Positions 27,612 through 36,127 of a DNA stretch of 64,000 bases are shown one piece after another (position 1 is the stretch's first letter; the number at the start of each line of letters is the position of its first letter). The notes beneath the pieces are model-generated. The model worked only from the letters and a program-made list of their open reading frames with translations, ran no database searches and was not told the DNA's origin. The stretch lies in assembly GCA_964471915.1 (NCBI GenBank), contig CAYYID010000025.1, forward strand, positions 1 through 64,000. Reading direction: 5' to 3'. The position numbers were made by a program, and so were the translations under genes. Source of the stretch: JAIEPW01 sp964471915 (lineage in GTDB: Bacteria; Acidobacteriota; Terriglobia; Bryobacterales; Bryobacteraceae).

Positions 27612-29078
27612 CTAGGACCAGAGGAGCTCAGGGTACTCGGCGATTTGCTCGACCAGAGCGGTGCGCAGCTCCTGGAGGCCGGCGAGGAGGCCGGGATCGA
27701 AGTCCGGGCCGGGGAAGGTGCGGTCACAGTACAGGCAGCCGAAGGCGGGACCCGGGAGTTGAAGGGGGAACAGGCCGAAGCAGAGGGGCTGGAGGGTGCG
27801 GACCAGGCTGGAGACAGCCCAGGGTCCCGTGACGGCGTCCGGGAAGAATACGTCGCGGCCGGAGGCCAGCGTGGAAGCGAGCAGCGGATCGGCGGCGATA
27901 GGGAACGTGTCGGCCAGTTGTTCGGAGGAGACGCCGAGGGCGGTGACGGCGTCGAGCGAGCGGGAGGCGGGATTCCAGCGGGCGAGCACGGCGCGGTCGA
28001 AGGGCCCGCCGCGGTGGATCGCTTCGAGGGTGAGCAGCGGCGCTTTGGCGAGTCCGTCGAAGGGGAGCGCGCGCAGTTCCCCGAGCAGGCGGGCGAGCGT
28101 CTCGGCGGGCGTGGCGGAACTGGCTTCTTCGGCCGGATCGGCGCCGTCGTGCTCGCGGAGCAGGGCCGCCGCTTCGTCCATCTGGCGCTGGAGGCGCAAC
28201 TGGTCCACGGGGACCTTCAGCAGCGCGAAGGTGCCCTTGGTTTCCTCGAAGGCGGCGTCGATGGCGCCGCGGACTTCTTCGGGACCGAGGCCCAGCGGGC
28301 GGCCGAAGCGGTCGACCGCGAGGTTGAGGCGCGCGCGCACGGCGGACTCCTCGCGCCGGTAGATGGCCTGCGTCAGGCGGTGCGCGAGCAGCACGATCAT
28401 GGGCAGCGTGTCGCCGGCGTGCGCCTTCCGGGCGAGGGTCCGCTCGTCGACTTCGAGCGAGTCGGTGACGCCGGGGGGCATCTTCCAGCGGCGCGCGGCC
28501 GCCGCGGCCAGCTCTTCGTAGGTCGCGCCGATCCGCTCGCGGGCCGCGGCCTCCTCGGAGCGGTGTCCCTCGGCGGTGTGCAGCAGGATCGCGGCGTAAT
28601 CGTGCGGGCGGTAGCAGGCGATCAGCACCTCACCGAGATTGCGGAACATGCCGCACAGATACGCCTGCTCGCGGCCCGGCGACGCCGTGCGCGCGGCAAG
28701 TTCCCGCGCGTGGTTGGCGGTGAGCAGCGACAGCAGGATCAGTTCGCGAATGCCCGGCGACTTGCGGCGGAAATGCTCCAGCAGCATCGCCGAAGTGCAC
28801 AACTGGCGCACCGTGTCGGTGCCGAGCAACGCCACCGCGTGGCTGACACTGTTGATGGCGCGGTCCGAGCGGTTGTAGAGTGCCGAGTTCGCGGTGCGCA
28901 GCACGCGCAAGGTGAGGCTGAGGTCCCGCAGGATGATGTTGGTCAACGCGCGCAGCGCGTCGTCTTCCTGGGGCGCGGCGAGAATCTGCTCGAGCGAAGA
29001 GCCGAGCGCGGGCAGGTCGGACGCGTCGGCGATCTCCGCCAGGCAGTCGTCCAATCGCGAGCGAGCGGCTGCTGACAT
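27612..29078 (-). CDS. HDOD-domain signalling protein with C-terminal GAF-like region
   Basis: 488 residues. Residues about 15-230 form an HDOD domain (PF08668): LPALGSSLEQILAAPQEDDA, IILRDLSLTLRVLRTANSAL, INSVSHAVALLGTDTVRQLC and AYLCGMFRNLGEVLIACY. The remainder (about 330-480) resembles a degenerate GAF-type sensor (FDRAVLARWNPASRSLDAVT, PFDRA...). HDOD proteins act in regulation linked to chemotaxis, cyclic-di-GMP or stress. ATG 29078 is divergent from the small gene at 29122, 43 bp away. Confidence 0.82.
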   Translation of the reverse strand: MSAAARSRLDDCLAEIADASDLPALGSSLEQILAAPQEDDALRALTNIILRDLSLTLRVLRTANSALYNRSDRAINSVSHAVALLGTDTVRQLCTSAMLLEHFRRKSPGIRELILLSLLTANHARELAARTASPGREQAYLCGMFRNLGEVLIACYRPHDYAAILLHTAEGHRSEEAAARERIGATYEELAAAAARRWKMPPGVTDSLEVDERTLARKAHAGDTLPMIVLLAHRLTQAIYRREESAVRARLNLAVDRFGRPLGLGPEEVRGAIDAAFEETKGTFALLKVPVDQLRLQRQMDEAAALLREHDGADPAEEASSATPAETLARLLGELRALPFDGLAKAPLLTLEAIHRGGPFDRAVLARWNPASRSLDAVTALGVSSEQLADTFPIAADPLLASTLASGRDVFFPDAVTGPWAVSSLVRTLQPLCFGLFPLQLPGPAFGCLYCDRTFPGPDFDPGLLAGLQELRTALVEQIAEYPELLWS

Positions 29079-29109
29079 CGCACTGTCCTTATCGGCGCGG
29101 CGGGCCCGG

Positions 29110-29115
29110 TATACT
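29110..29115 (+). promoter_or_regulatory. -10 hexamer TATACT of the 144-aa gene
   Basis: TATACT ends 6 nt before ATG 29122. The AGGAG between them is too close to the start to act as a normal ribosome site, so a leaderless mRNA is likely. Confidence 0.5.
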
Positions 29116-29121
29116 AGGAGC

Positions 29122-29556
29122 ATGTTCTTCCGCCGGGAGAAGCCGCAGACCTTCACCTTCGCCAACCGCCTGGACCAGCTCAAGCAGGCCGGCTACTCCG
29201 TGGTCAACGAAGCCGGGGGCCGCGCCCGGGTCGCGAACCAGGCCGGCTGCGCCGCCGTGCTCGAGGAAGTGGACGGCAAGATCCGCGTCGGCCGGTCCGG
29301 TTTCCTGCGCGGCAGCGAGATCGCCCACCTGGTCAGCGGCGGCTACCAGATGTTCCTGCGCACGCCCTCCGGCAAGACCGAAGCCGCGCAAGCCTCCCAA
29401 CTGAAGGCCCTGCACGCCTTCGACGAGGATGTCCGCGAGGTGATCGGCGTCACCAGCCTGTACAACGAAGGCCTGGGCACCACCAGCGAAGAGCATCTGT
29501 ACGATCGCGTGGTGAGCCGCGACGCCGGGGTCCCGAAGCGGCCCTGGCAGCGGTAA
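29122..29556 (+). CDS. Small conserved-looking protein of unknown function, 144 aa
   Basis: No signal peptide or membrane helix. N-terminus KPQTFTFANRLDQLKQAGYS, middle ARVANQAGCAAVLEEVDGKI and RVGRSGFLRGSEIAHLVSGG, C-terminus with LKALHAFDEDVREVIGVTSL. A compact alpha/beta protein by appearance. The ATG at 29122 is set by the -10 hexamer; longer in-frame versions overlap the HDOD gene. Its divergent position against the HDOD gene suggests shared control, which is inference. Confidence 0.65.
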   Translation: MFFRREKPQTFTFANRLDQLKQAGYSVVNEAGGRARVANQAGCAAVLEEVDGKIRVGRSGFLRGSEIAHLVSGGYQMFLRTPSGKTEAAQASQLKALHAFDEDVREVIGVTSLYNEGLGTTSEEHLYDRVVSRDAGVPKRPWQR

Positions 29557-29696
29557 GCAGGTCCTCTCGGCTGGGCTCTAGAACGGCTCCGTATCCCGGC
29601 GCTCAGGAACATCCGCCTTTGCGCGTCTGCCGGTTGGAGAGGCGCGGGAGCTCTCGTGCGCTCTGAGGGACTCCCGTCGGTCCCAAGCACCCGGAG

Positions 29697-29855
29697 TCAA
29701 GCGCCCGCCCGCTGCTGCCGGTTCCCGCGGCAGCGGTCGCTGCAGTAGCGGACCTGATCCCACACGTTCTCCCACTTCTTGCGCCAGGTGAAGGGACGCC
29801 GGCACACGGCGCAAACCTTGGTGGGGAGATGCGGTTTGGCGATTTTCCGCTTCAT
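29697..29855 (-). CDS. DUF2256 zinc-ribbon-like small protein
   Basis: 52 residues: MKRKIAKPHLPTKVCAVCRR opening, then FTWRKKWENVWDQVRYCSDR and CRGNR. The two Cys pairs (CAVC, YCSDRC) form a zinc knuckle as in DUF2256. In other genomes DUF2256 genes sit beside cryptochrome/photolyase genes, as here, where the photolyase is divergent 86 bp away. The start at 29855 has GTGAGG upstream; a longer frame start at 29903 is not needed. The upstream gap 29557-29696 shows nothing recognisable. Confidence 0.82.
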   Translation of the reverse strand: MKRKIAKPHLPTKVCAVCRRPFTWRKKWENVWDQVRYCSDRCRGNRQQRAGA

Positions 29856-29941
29856 GATCCTCACCTTGTGGATGCCGTGCGCGCCGCAAGCGCCGCAATA
29901 CAATGGCGCACGGCAGGCCGGACTGGCATCCGTTCAGGAAG

Positions 29942-31486
29942 ATGGCGGTGCGCAACCTTGTTCTCGTACTTGGGGATCAGTTGGACGCGGAGTCAGGGGC
30001 ATTCGACGGCTTCGATGCGGCGCGCGACGCGGTGTGGATGGCCGAAGTGGAGGAAGAGTCGCGGCACGTGCCCAGCCACCAGGCGCGCACGGTGCTGTTT
30101 CTGGCGGCGATGCGTCATTTCGCCGGACGGCTCCGGGAGCGGGGCTGGCGCTGCGAGTATCGCCGCCTCGAAGATGCGGAGAATACCCACACGCTGGCCG
30201 GTGAGCTGCAGGCCGCCGCGCGGCAGCACCGGCCGGAGCGCCTGATCCTGGTGCAGCCCGGCGATTTCCGGGTGGCGGCGGCGCTCGAAGCCGCGGCGCG
30301 CTCGCTTGGCCTGCCCCTCGAGGTCCGGCCGGACCGCCATTTCTTCTGCGAGCTCGACTGGTTCCGCCGCTGGGCGCAGAATCGGAAGCAGCTCCGGCTC
30401 GAGTACTTCTATCGCGAGATGCGGCGGCTCCACGGCGTGCTGCTGGACGACGGGCAACCCGTGGGGGGCGCGTGGAACTACGACGCCGAGAACCGGGAGT
30501 CCTTCGGCAAGGGCGGACCCGGTGTGGTGCCGCCGCCGGTGGCCTTCCCGCCGGACGAGATCACGCGGGACGTGATGCAGCTCGTACGGCGGCGTTTTCG
30601 CGGCAATCCCGGCCGCCTCGAGCGCTTTGACTTCCCGGTGACGGCCGAGCAGGCCGAGATCGCTCTGCAGGATTTCGTCCAACACCGGTTGCCCGCCTTC
30701 GGCCAATTTCAGGACGCGATGTGGACCGCCGAGCCGTATCTCTATCATTCGCGCCTGGCGGCGGCGATGAACCTGAAACTGTTGTCGCCCCGTCGCGTCG
30801 TGGCGGCCGCGGAGCAGGCCTGTCGCGCGGGCAGCGCGCCCCTGGCGGCCGTCGAAGGATTCATCCGGCAGGTGCTGGGTTGGCGCGAGTACGTGCGCGG
30901 CATCTACTGGACCGAGATGCCGGCCTACGCGGAAGGCAATGCGCTGGCGGCGGAGACGCCGCTGCCGGACTTCTACTGGACCGCCAATACGCCGATGCGG
31001 TGCCTGTCGGAGACCATAGGGCAGACGCTGGAGTACGGCTACGCGCACCACATCCAGCGCCTGATGGTGACGGGACTGTACGCGCTGCTGCTGGGAGTCC
31101 GGCCGCGCGAGATCCACGAGTGGTACCTCGCTGTTTATGTGGATGCGGTGGAGTGGGTGGAACTGCCGAACGTGATCGGGATGTCCCAGTTCGCCGATGG
31201 AGGGCGCATGGCGTCGAAGCCGTACGCCGCCACGGGCAAGTACATCCAGCGCATGAGCAACTATTGCGCGGCGTGCCCGTTCGATCCGGCCGAGGCGGTG
31301 GGCGACCGCGCCTGCCCGTTCACGACGCTGTATTGGGATTTTCTGGCGCGGAATGAAAGCCGCTTGCGCGCCGTGCCCCGCATGGAGCTGCAACTGAAGA
31401 ACCTCGCCCGACTGAGCGCGGAGAAGCGCCGGGAGATCGCGGCGAGGGCTCAGGGGTTGCGGGAGGGAAGCGGCGGATCCGGGTAA
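29942..31486 (+). CDS. FeS-type (PhrB-like) cryptochrome/photolyase
   Basis: 514 residues. N-terminal NLVLVLGDQLDAES is the family opening of prokaryotic (6-4) photolyases with an iron-sulfur cluster. Candidate cluster cysteines are one in PMRCLSETIG, two in YCAACPFD and one in RACPFTTLYWDF, the right order for the four ligands. FAD-domain blocks such as VLGWREYVRGIYW and EWYLAVYVDAVEWVELPN are clear. It repairs UV-damaged DNA using blue light. ATG 29942 is preceded by CAGGAAG, while TACAAT at 29899-29904 would be a -10 that overlaps, and so excludes, ATG 29903. Confidence 0.93.
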   Translation: MAVRNLVLVLGDQLDAESGAFDGFDAARDAVWMAEVEEESRHVPSHQARTVLFLAAMRHFAGRLRERGWRCEYRRLEDAENTHTLAGELQAAARQHRPERLILVQPGDFRVAAALEAAARSLGLPLEVRPDRHFFCELDWFRRWAQNRKQLRLEYFYREMRRLHGVLLDDGQPVGGAWNYDAENRESFGKGGPGVVPPPVAFPPDEITRDVMQLVRRRFRGNPGRLERFDFPVTAEQAEIALQDFVQHRLPAFGQFQDAMWTAEPYLYHSRLAAAMNLKLLSPRRVVAAAEQACRAGSAPLAAVEGFIRQVLGWREYVRGIYWTEMPAYAEGNALAAETPLPDFYWTANTPMRCLSETIGQTLEYGYAHHIQRLMVTGLYALLLGVRPREIHEWYLAVYVDAVEWVELPNVIGMSQFADGGRMASKPYAATGKYIQRMSNYCAACPFDPAEAVGDRACPFTTLYWDFLARNESRLRAVPRMELQLKNLARLSAEKRREIAARAQGLREGSGGSG

Positions 31487-31661
31487 GACCCGGGCGGCGA
31501 AAGGGGTTCCGCGCCGGCGAGCGTGCGGGTGGTGCGGAAGCAGTTCTGAGTTCGGGGGCGCCGGACTCGCGAGGCTCAGGGCGCTTGCCGCGCCCTGACG
31601 GTCACGGCTCCATAGCGCGGCTGCCGATTGCTCTGGGCCGCGTGCGGGCGCCGGGGGAGGA

Positions 31662-31694
31662 TACGCTCGCTCCGGCTGGGCCGGAGCGAGCGTA
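31662..31694. terminator. Strong hairpin between convergent genes
   Basis: A perfect 14-bp stem (TACGCTCGCTCCGG and complement) with a 5-nt loop in the 224-bp gap between the photolyase gene and the convergent secreted protein gene. No T-run follows, so it may act as a factor-assisted bidirectional terminator or a repeat. Nothing else is visible in 31487-31710 except a weak resemblance at 31584-31610 to the dispersed hairpin repeat. Confidence 0.6.
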
Positions 31695-31710
31695 CCCGGC
31701 GCGGCAGGCG

Positions 31711-34080
31711 TCACGGCCGCGGATGTACCGGGAATGACGTGAACGGCCGCGGACCGGGCGCCTCGGCGTCGAACCGGATGCCCAATCCTGTAATGTCCGC
31801 GTTGGTGGTGGTGAACTCCAACGTGCCCCTCCGGTCCGCGCTCGCCGGGAATCGCGTATTGCTCTCCGTGGCGAGATGGCCGCGCGCCAGCAAGGGGATG
31901 GCCGTGGTCCCGATGGTGGCTCCGCCTTCATCGCGGACCGTGACGTTCACCGCGATCGCCTGCGTCGTGTTCGTGTTGATAATCGCAAACGACGTAACGC
32001 GGCCCAGGGTGTTGTCAAACGGCATGATGAACGACCGGGACGCCGTGGTGAGATTCACCGCCGCCTCCTGGCGGTCGGGAGCGTAACGGAACACGCTCGA
32101 GCCCACCAGCCGGCGCGGGGTGATGAGTTCCACCCACCCCATGCTAAGCGCGGGATCCGTGCCCGCCGTCTGGATGGTGCGCGACCCGCGCCCCGGGATG
32201 ATCCCGCCCAGCACCGCGACCCGGCTCGTCACCCCCACAAGGGCGAGGTCGAGCGGCGCCGACGGGGCGCGATCCGTCGTCTGCGACCCGTAGAACCGCA
32301 GCGTGAACGGCGCCGGATCCGCGTCCGGGTTCATCAGGATGATCGTCGTCTGCCATCCGTCGGAGTCGGCGATGTGCGAGAGCACTTGATTCGTATTGGG
32401 CGCCGTGGGGCCGCCATCTTGCACCGCCACGGAGACCGGCACGTCCACCACCGCGTTGTTGTCGGCGGGGAAGCGGAGCCGGAGCGTGGTGCTCACGGTG
32501 CCCGGGACGGCCGGCAGGGACGCCGTCACCACCGTCACGGTCACGTTCGCCGAGCCGCCGTTGGGCGCATCGCCGCTCGCAGGAGTCGCGACCAGCCAGG
32601 GCACGCCCGGAAAGTCCACCGTGAAGCTGCGCACGGCCGCGCTACCCGGCGGCCGGCCTGGCACCTGAATCGTCTGGGCTGGCGGCGCCGCGCCGCCCAG
32701 CCGGAATTGGAAGGCGAGCGAGGACGGCGTCAGCGTGATGGCGCCGCCGGTGCCTCCCGGTTCGGTGACGGTCACTGTGCCGGCGACCACCCGCGTCCCG
32801 GCGCCGTTGGCCACGCTCACCGAATACGTTCCCGCCGGCAGCGCGATGTTTCCCACCAAGCTGGTGGCGGTGCGGGTGGTCAACGTTGCCGCGCACGGGG
32901 TCGCCGCCGGGCAGGCTGTGCCGCCCGAGGTGGACGTGAACAGGACCCGGACCGTCGCCGGGTCAAAGTTCGTTCCGGAGATCGAGAAACTGAAGGCGGG
33001 GCCGGCCAGCGGAGGGTTCGGAGTGGTGACCAGGTTCGAAATCGTGGGCGCCGGCAGCGCCGCCTGTTGTTGGGGCGGCAACACCAACAGGGCGAAGGGG
33101 CCATTCGCCGCCGATCCTCCAGCCGTAAAACAAGCGACGTTCACGGTCAGGTCGGCGCCCGACGCCGTGATCGTGTTCACGGTGCAGCGCAGCGCCGCAC
33201 CGCCATACCCGCTGATCTGCGCCGCCGGACCCTTGGCGTTGGGAGCCGGTGACGGATTGATTCCGGCGAACCGAACGCTATACACACCCACTCCAGTTCG
33301 GGTGACTGCGACGGTGCCGCCGGAGCTGTAGGTGTAAATCGGCGAAAGCGCCGGTGCGGCAGCGGCGCTTTCGGCCACGGGTAACCACAGGAATGCCAAC
33401 CCGGGCTGGGCCGATGCTCTCACGTAAGCGATCTCGAAATCCGAATCCACCGCGGCATTGCTCGCATTCACACAGCGGACGTTCACCGTGTTGGTCCAGC
33501 CAACCGGGTAACAATAGGCGTTGTTTCCGCCGTAGGCGGTCACCTGAACATGGTCCGAGACAGCCATCCCCGGAAACGTGACCGTGTACGTCCCGGGGCC
33601 TGTCCGGGCCGACGTAATCTGTCCGGTGGGCGTCCAGCTATACTCCGGCTGCACGGTCCCGCCCGCGATCCAAGCGTAGGAGATCTGCTGCGGATTGTTC
33701 CGCGTCAGCAACATGTGGCTGTAGCGAGTCTCGGTCGGCGCACCGGTTCCGTCGAAGCACAGGATCCGGGCGTCGTAGGTGTTCGCGCTGCCGCCCGAAT
33801 CGCCGATCTTGCAATACTCGGCGCCCGAGCCTAGCGCCGATACGAGTTCGGCGCTGTTCCGAATCGCGCCCGCGTATTGGATGCTGTAGTTGCCGAGGCT
33901 GTTCCGGATCGACGTGATCGGCCCGCCCGTCGGGTTCAACGAGTTCGGGGCGTCAATGGCGGTTCCATCGGTCGTCAGGGTGCGCGCATAGCCGAGGCCC
34001 TGCGCGTAAGCGGGCGTCATCCCCCCCGCGGCAAGCACTGCGAGCGGCAGCAGCGCCTGGAATGACTGAGTCTTGTTCAT
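31711..34080 (-). CDS. Large secreted multi-repeat beta protein (IPT and BACON-like domains)
   Basis: 789 residues with a signal peptide (MNKTQSFQALLPLAVLAAGG). Three repeats of about 90-100 residues follow, at about 28-125, 132-233 and 245-337, each with a GxYxVxFxG core, a YGG-like turn and two cysteines (e.g. C90/C108, C190/C203, C299/C317). Then an IPT/TIG-like domain at about 343-440, a BACON-like domain at about 447-555 (ITLTPSSLAFQFRLGGAAPP) and a long C-terminal domain seen in acidobacterial secreted proteins. Probably a surface or matrix protein. ATG 34080 is chosen for the signal peptide over 34152. Confidence 0.7.
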   Translation of the reverse strand: MNKTQSFQALLPLAVLAAGGMTPAYAQGLGYARTLTTDGTAIDAPNSLNPTGGPITSIRNSLGNYSIQYAGAIRNSAELVSALGSGAEYCKIGDSGGSANTYDARILCFDGTGAPTETRYSHMLLTRNNPQQISYAWIAGGTVQPEYSWTPTGQITSARTGPGTYTVTFPGMAVSDHVQVTAYGGNNAYCYPVGWTNTVNVRCVNASNAAVDSDFEIAYVRASAQPGLAFLWLPVAESAAAAPALSPIYTYSSGGTVAVTRTGVGVYSVRFAGINPSPAPNAKGPAAQISGYGGAALRCTVNTITASGADLTVNVACFTAGGSAANGPFALLVLPPQQQAALPAPTISNLVTTPNPPLAGPAFSFSISGTNFDPATVRVLFTSTSGGTACPAATPCAATLTTRTATSLVGNIALPAGTYSVSVANGAGTRVVAGTVTVTEPGGTGGAITLTPSSLAFQFRLGGAAPPAQTIQVPGRPPGSAAVRSFTVDFPGVPWLVATPASGDAPNGGSANVTVTVVTASLPAVPGTVSTTLRLRFPADNNAVVDVPVSVAVQDGGPTAPNTNQVLSHIADSDGWQTTIILMNPDADPAPFTLRFYGSQTTDRAPSAPLDLALVGVTSRVAVLGGIIPGRGSRTIQTAGTDPALSMGWVELITPRRLVGSSVFRYAPDRQEAAVNLTTASRSFIMPFDNTLGRVTSFAIINTNTTQAIAVNVTVRDEGGATIGTTAIPLLARGHLATESNTRFPASADRRGTLEFTTTNADITGLGIRFDAEAPGPRPFTSFPVHPRP

Positions 34081-34171
34081 CTGATCTTTCTCCGCAGCGG
34101 GCGACCACAACGTCGCGGGAAGCTCGCCGGCAGGGTGACAAGTATATGTCAAACGGCATCGTGGGCATCGT

Positions 34172-34943
34172 GGGGACAGTCACCTCCGTCCTCGGGCCCC
34201 GAACTTCTAAGCCCTTCATCCTGCTGCAGTTCTCCGCCGCACCCGAGCCGCCACCCGGAACTCCGACTCGATCCGCTCCAGAAACTCCTCGCTACCCAGC
34301 GGACGCCCCAGCCGCGTCCCCTCGCGGATCCGCTCCAGCAGCGCCGCGTTCCGCAACCCTAACTCCAGCCGCAACTTCCAGCTCTCCGGCGTGTGCCGTG
34401 CCCGCCACCCCACCAGGTCCACCATCCTGCGCGAAGCCTCGCCCAAATGCTCCCGCGCGCTCGACCACGGCCACGCCCCGCACTCCTCCACCAAGCCCGC
34501 CCGCACCGGGTTTTGCTCGACATAAACCAAAGCCGCCCAGAAATGTTCTTCGTCCATTGGAACCGATTGAAAACGCGCCTGAAACAAGTGGCCCCGCCGC
34601 GCCAGCCGGATATGGACCGCCCGGGCATAGTCCCCATGCACGCCACGGAATAGCCGGCCGAGCGCGCGCGGTTCATGCGGCACCGCGATCACGTGCACGT
34701 GATTCGGCATGAGGCAAAATCCGAGGATCGTAACTCCATGGTGACTCGCGGCCTCCGTCAGCAAGTCCAAGTAAAGACGGTAGTCCTCAGCGCGGAAGAA
34801 GATCCGCTGGCGGTAATTACCCCGCTGGGTGATATGGTGGGGAAGTCCGGGGAGTACGATGCGCGCGCAACGGGGCATGCAAGATAGTGCGGCGCGCGGC
34901 GGGGTCTTCTCGCGGAAGTTGGGAGGCAGAGGTGACTGTCCCG
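34172..34943. mobile_element. REP-associated transposase element with inverted flanks
   Basis: The transposase gene is bracketed by GGGACAGTCACCTC at 34173-34186 and its exact reverse complement at 34929-34942, the type of sequence that REP-associated tyrosine transposases recognise. The left copy is 43 bp from the transposase stop; the right copy is 51 bp before its start. The right flank lies inside a coding frame that starts at 35199. Confidence 0.75.
34216..34878 (-). CDS. REP-associated tyrosine transposase (RAYT, Y1_Tnp)
   Basis: 220 residues. MPRCARIVLPGLPHHITQRG is the family opening; NHVHVIAVPHEPRALGRLFR holds the HuH metal-binding motif (HVH) and GDYARAVHIRLARRGHLFQA supplies the catalytic Tyr. 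RAYTs cut and join single-stranded REP sequences. ATG 34878 is the family start. The same frame stays open upstream through the REP flank to ATG 35199, which would create a 327-residue fusion if translated from there. Confidence 0.92.
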   Translation of the reverse strand: MPRCARIVLPGLPHHITQRGNYRQRIFFRAEDYRLYLDLLTEAASHHGVTILGFCLMPNHVHVIAVPHEPRALGRLFRGVHGDYARAVHIRLARRGHLFQARFQSVPMDEEHFWAALVYVEQNPVRAGLVEECGAWPWSSAREHLGEASRRMVDLVGWRARHTPESWKLRLELGLRNAALLERIREGTRLGRPLGSEEFLERIESEFRVAARVRRRTAAG

Positions 34944-35199
34944 CGCGCCCCAGACAGATCAATTTTGACTCCGGCATTTTCAAAACTTCTTCGGCGAGGA
35001 ACTCCAAGGCGCCAGTGAGCCCGGAGCTCGGAGGTGTTACGATCATGCCGTCGGCGCACGAGTCAACCAGCTTGGTAAGGACGGCGCTGGGATCGACCGG
35101 GAGACGGACATGTTCGATCACCAGAGGTCGACCGAACCAGCAGTACGTAAGGTATTCGAAATTGCGCCTCCCCAGGGCATGCATGGCGCGTTGGCTCAC
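34944..35199 (-). pseudogene. Gene interrupted by the RAYT element (N-terminal part)
   Basis: From ATG 35199, which overlaps the upstream gene's stop as ATGA, the frame encodes MSQRAMHALGRRNFEYLTYC and ends at about residue 84 with LKMPESKLICLG, right where the REP flank begins. The stretch has lower GC than neighbours and looks like true protein (VIEHVRLPVDPSAVLTKLVD). No continuation is seen beyond the element, so the gene has lost its 3' end. Function unknown; it was translationally coupled to the 216-aa gene. Confidence 0.5.
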
Positions 35200-35846
35200 G
35201 AGGCGTGTCGGCTCCCGGGACTCGATTCAATCGCGGCTAACACTCTGCGAGCCCATTCGGCAAAGATCTTGCCAGCTTCCGTCGCCACTTCTCTGAGGAT
35301 AGCGATCACTTGGTCAACACTGTCCGTCTTCTGCGCGAATGCAGCGAACTCGTCAGCGTCAGGTGCGCCGGCGACTTCAAGCAGCATCGCAGCGTAAGCT
35401 ACAAATCTCACGCCGACGGCGTCCAGACGGTATAGACGCGCCCAGAGGTCAGGGTGGAACTCGCCTACAAGGGCAACGTGAAGAAATGCCGTTGTGAGCA
35501 AAGTCAACTTGTCATCCGGTGCCTTGAGAAGCACACGGTCTCCGAACTCGCCCAATTTGAATATGGTGGGCCGGCAGTTCGTATTTCGCCAAAATGGGTC
35601 GTCTCGAGGTAAACCGTTCAGCCGCTTCAGGGCATCGAGGAGCGAGGCATAGGACCGTTCAAGGAAGTTCTCGCGAAGCGGATGCGCCCAGAGGTACGCC
35701 AGGGCCTCGGCGACCTCTGGGTGGTAGCCAGTGCCCTTCGTCGGATACGTCGATAACATCGCGATCCCCGCCGAGCCGTCCAGCCATGCGGTCAGGTACG
35801 CGTGCAACTCGCTCTCGGACGGAACCTCATTCGCGATTTCCGGCAT
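35196..35846 (-). CDS. Protein of unknown function, 216 aa, low-GC cassette
   Basis: No signal peptide; an acidic, helical protein: SELHAYLTAWLDGSAGIAML, HPEVAEALAYLWAHP, LKAPDDKLTLLTTAFLHVAL and a C-terminal VDQVIAILREVATEAGKIF. I recognise no family. Codon choice and GC content are visibly lower than in surrounding genes, which suggests horizontal acquisition. It precedes and overlaps (ATGA) the truncated gene at 34944-35199. tRNA-Lys lies 170 bp upstream, a common integration neighbourhood, but no attachment repeat was found. Confidence 0.65.
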   Translation of the reverse strand: MPEIANEVPSESELHAYLTAWLDGSAGIAMLSTYPTKGTGYHPEVAEALAYLWAHPLRENFLERSYASLLDALKRLNGLPRDDPFWRNTNCRPTIFKLGEFGDRVLLKAPDDKLTLLTTAFLHVALVGEFHPDLWARLYRLDAVGVRFVAYAAMLLEVAGAPDADEFAAFAQKTDSVDQVIAILREVATEAGKIFAEWARRVLAAIESSPGSRHAS

Positions 35847-36014
35847 CCGTTTCCAGGATAGAACGGGCTGATCTCAAAGAGCCCGAACGCTTGGCGGTTT
35901 GGAGCCGATCAAGCTGTCCAGGAGCTCAGCCCGGGCGCTTGCCACTGCGCTGGCAGTCCTGTGCCGCACGGTCGCTTCGGAGAAGGGCTGCGCTTGTAAG
36001 TCCTATCTTGTGAA

Positions 36015-36090
<76 letters not shown>

Positions 36091-36127
36091 GGTTCGGGTG
36101 GGAACGACTACCAGGACATCATAACAG

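Noticed and set aside
29903..29905. ATG 29903 as photolyase start
   Set aside because: It overlaps a -10 hexamer TACAAT (29899-29904) and lacks a ribosome site; ATG 29942 has CAGGAAG and fits the family start.
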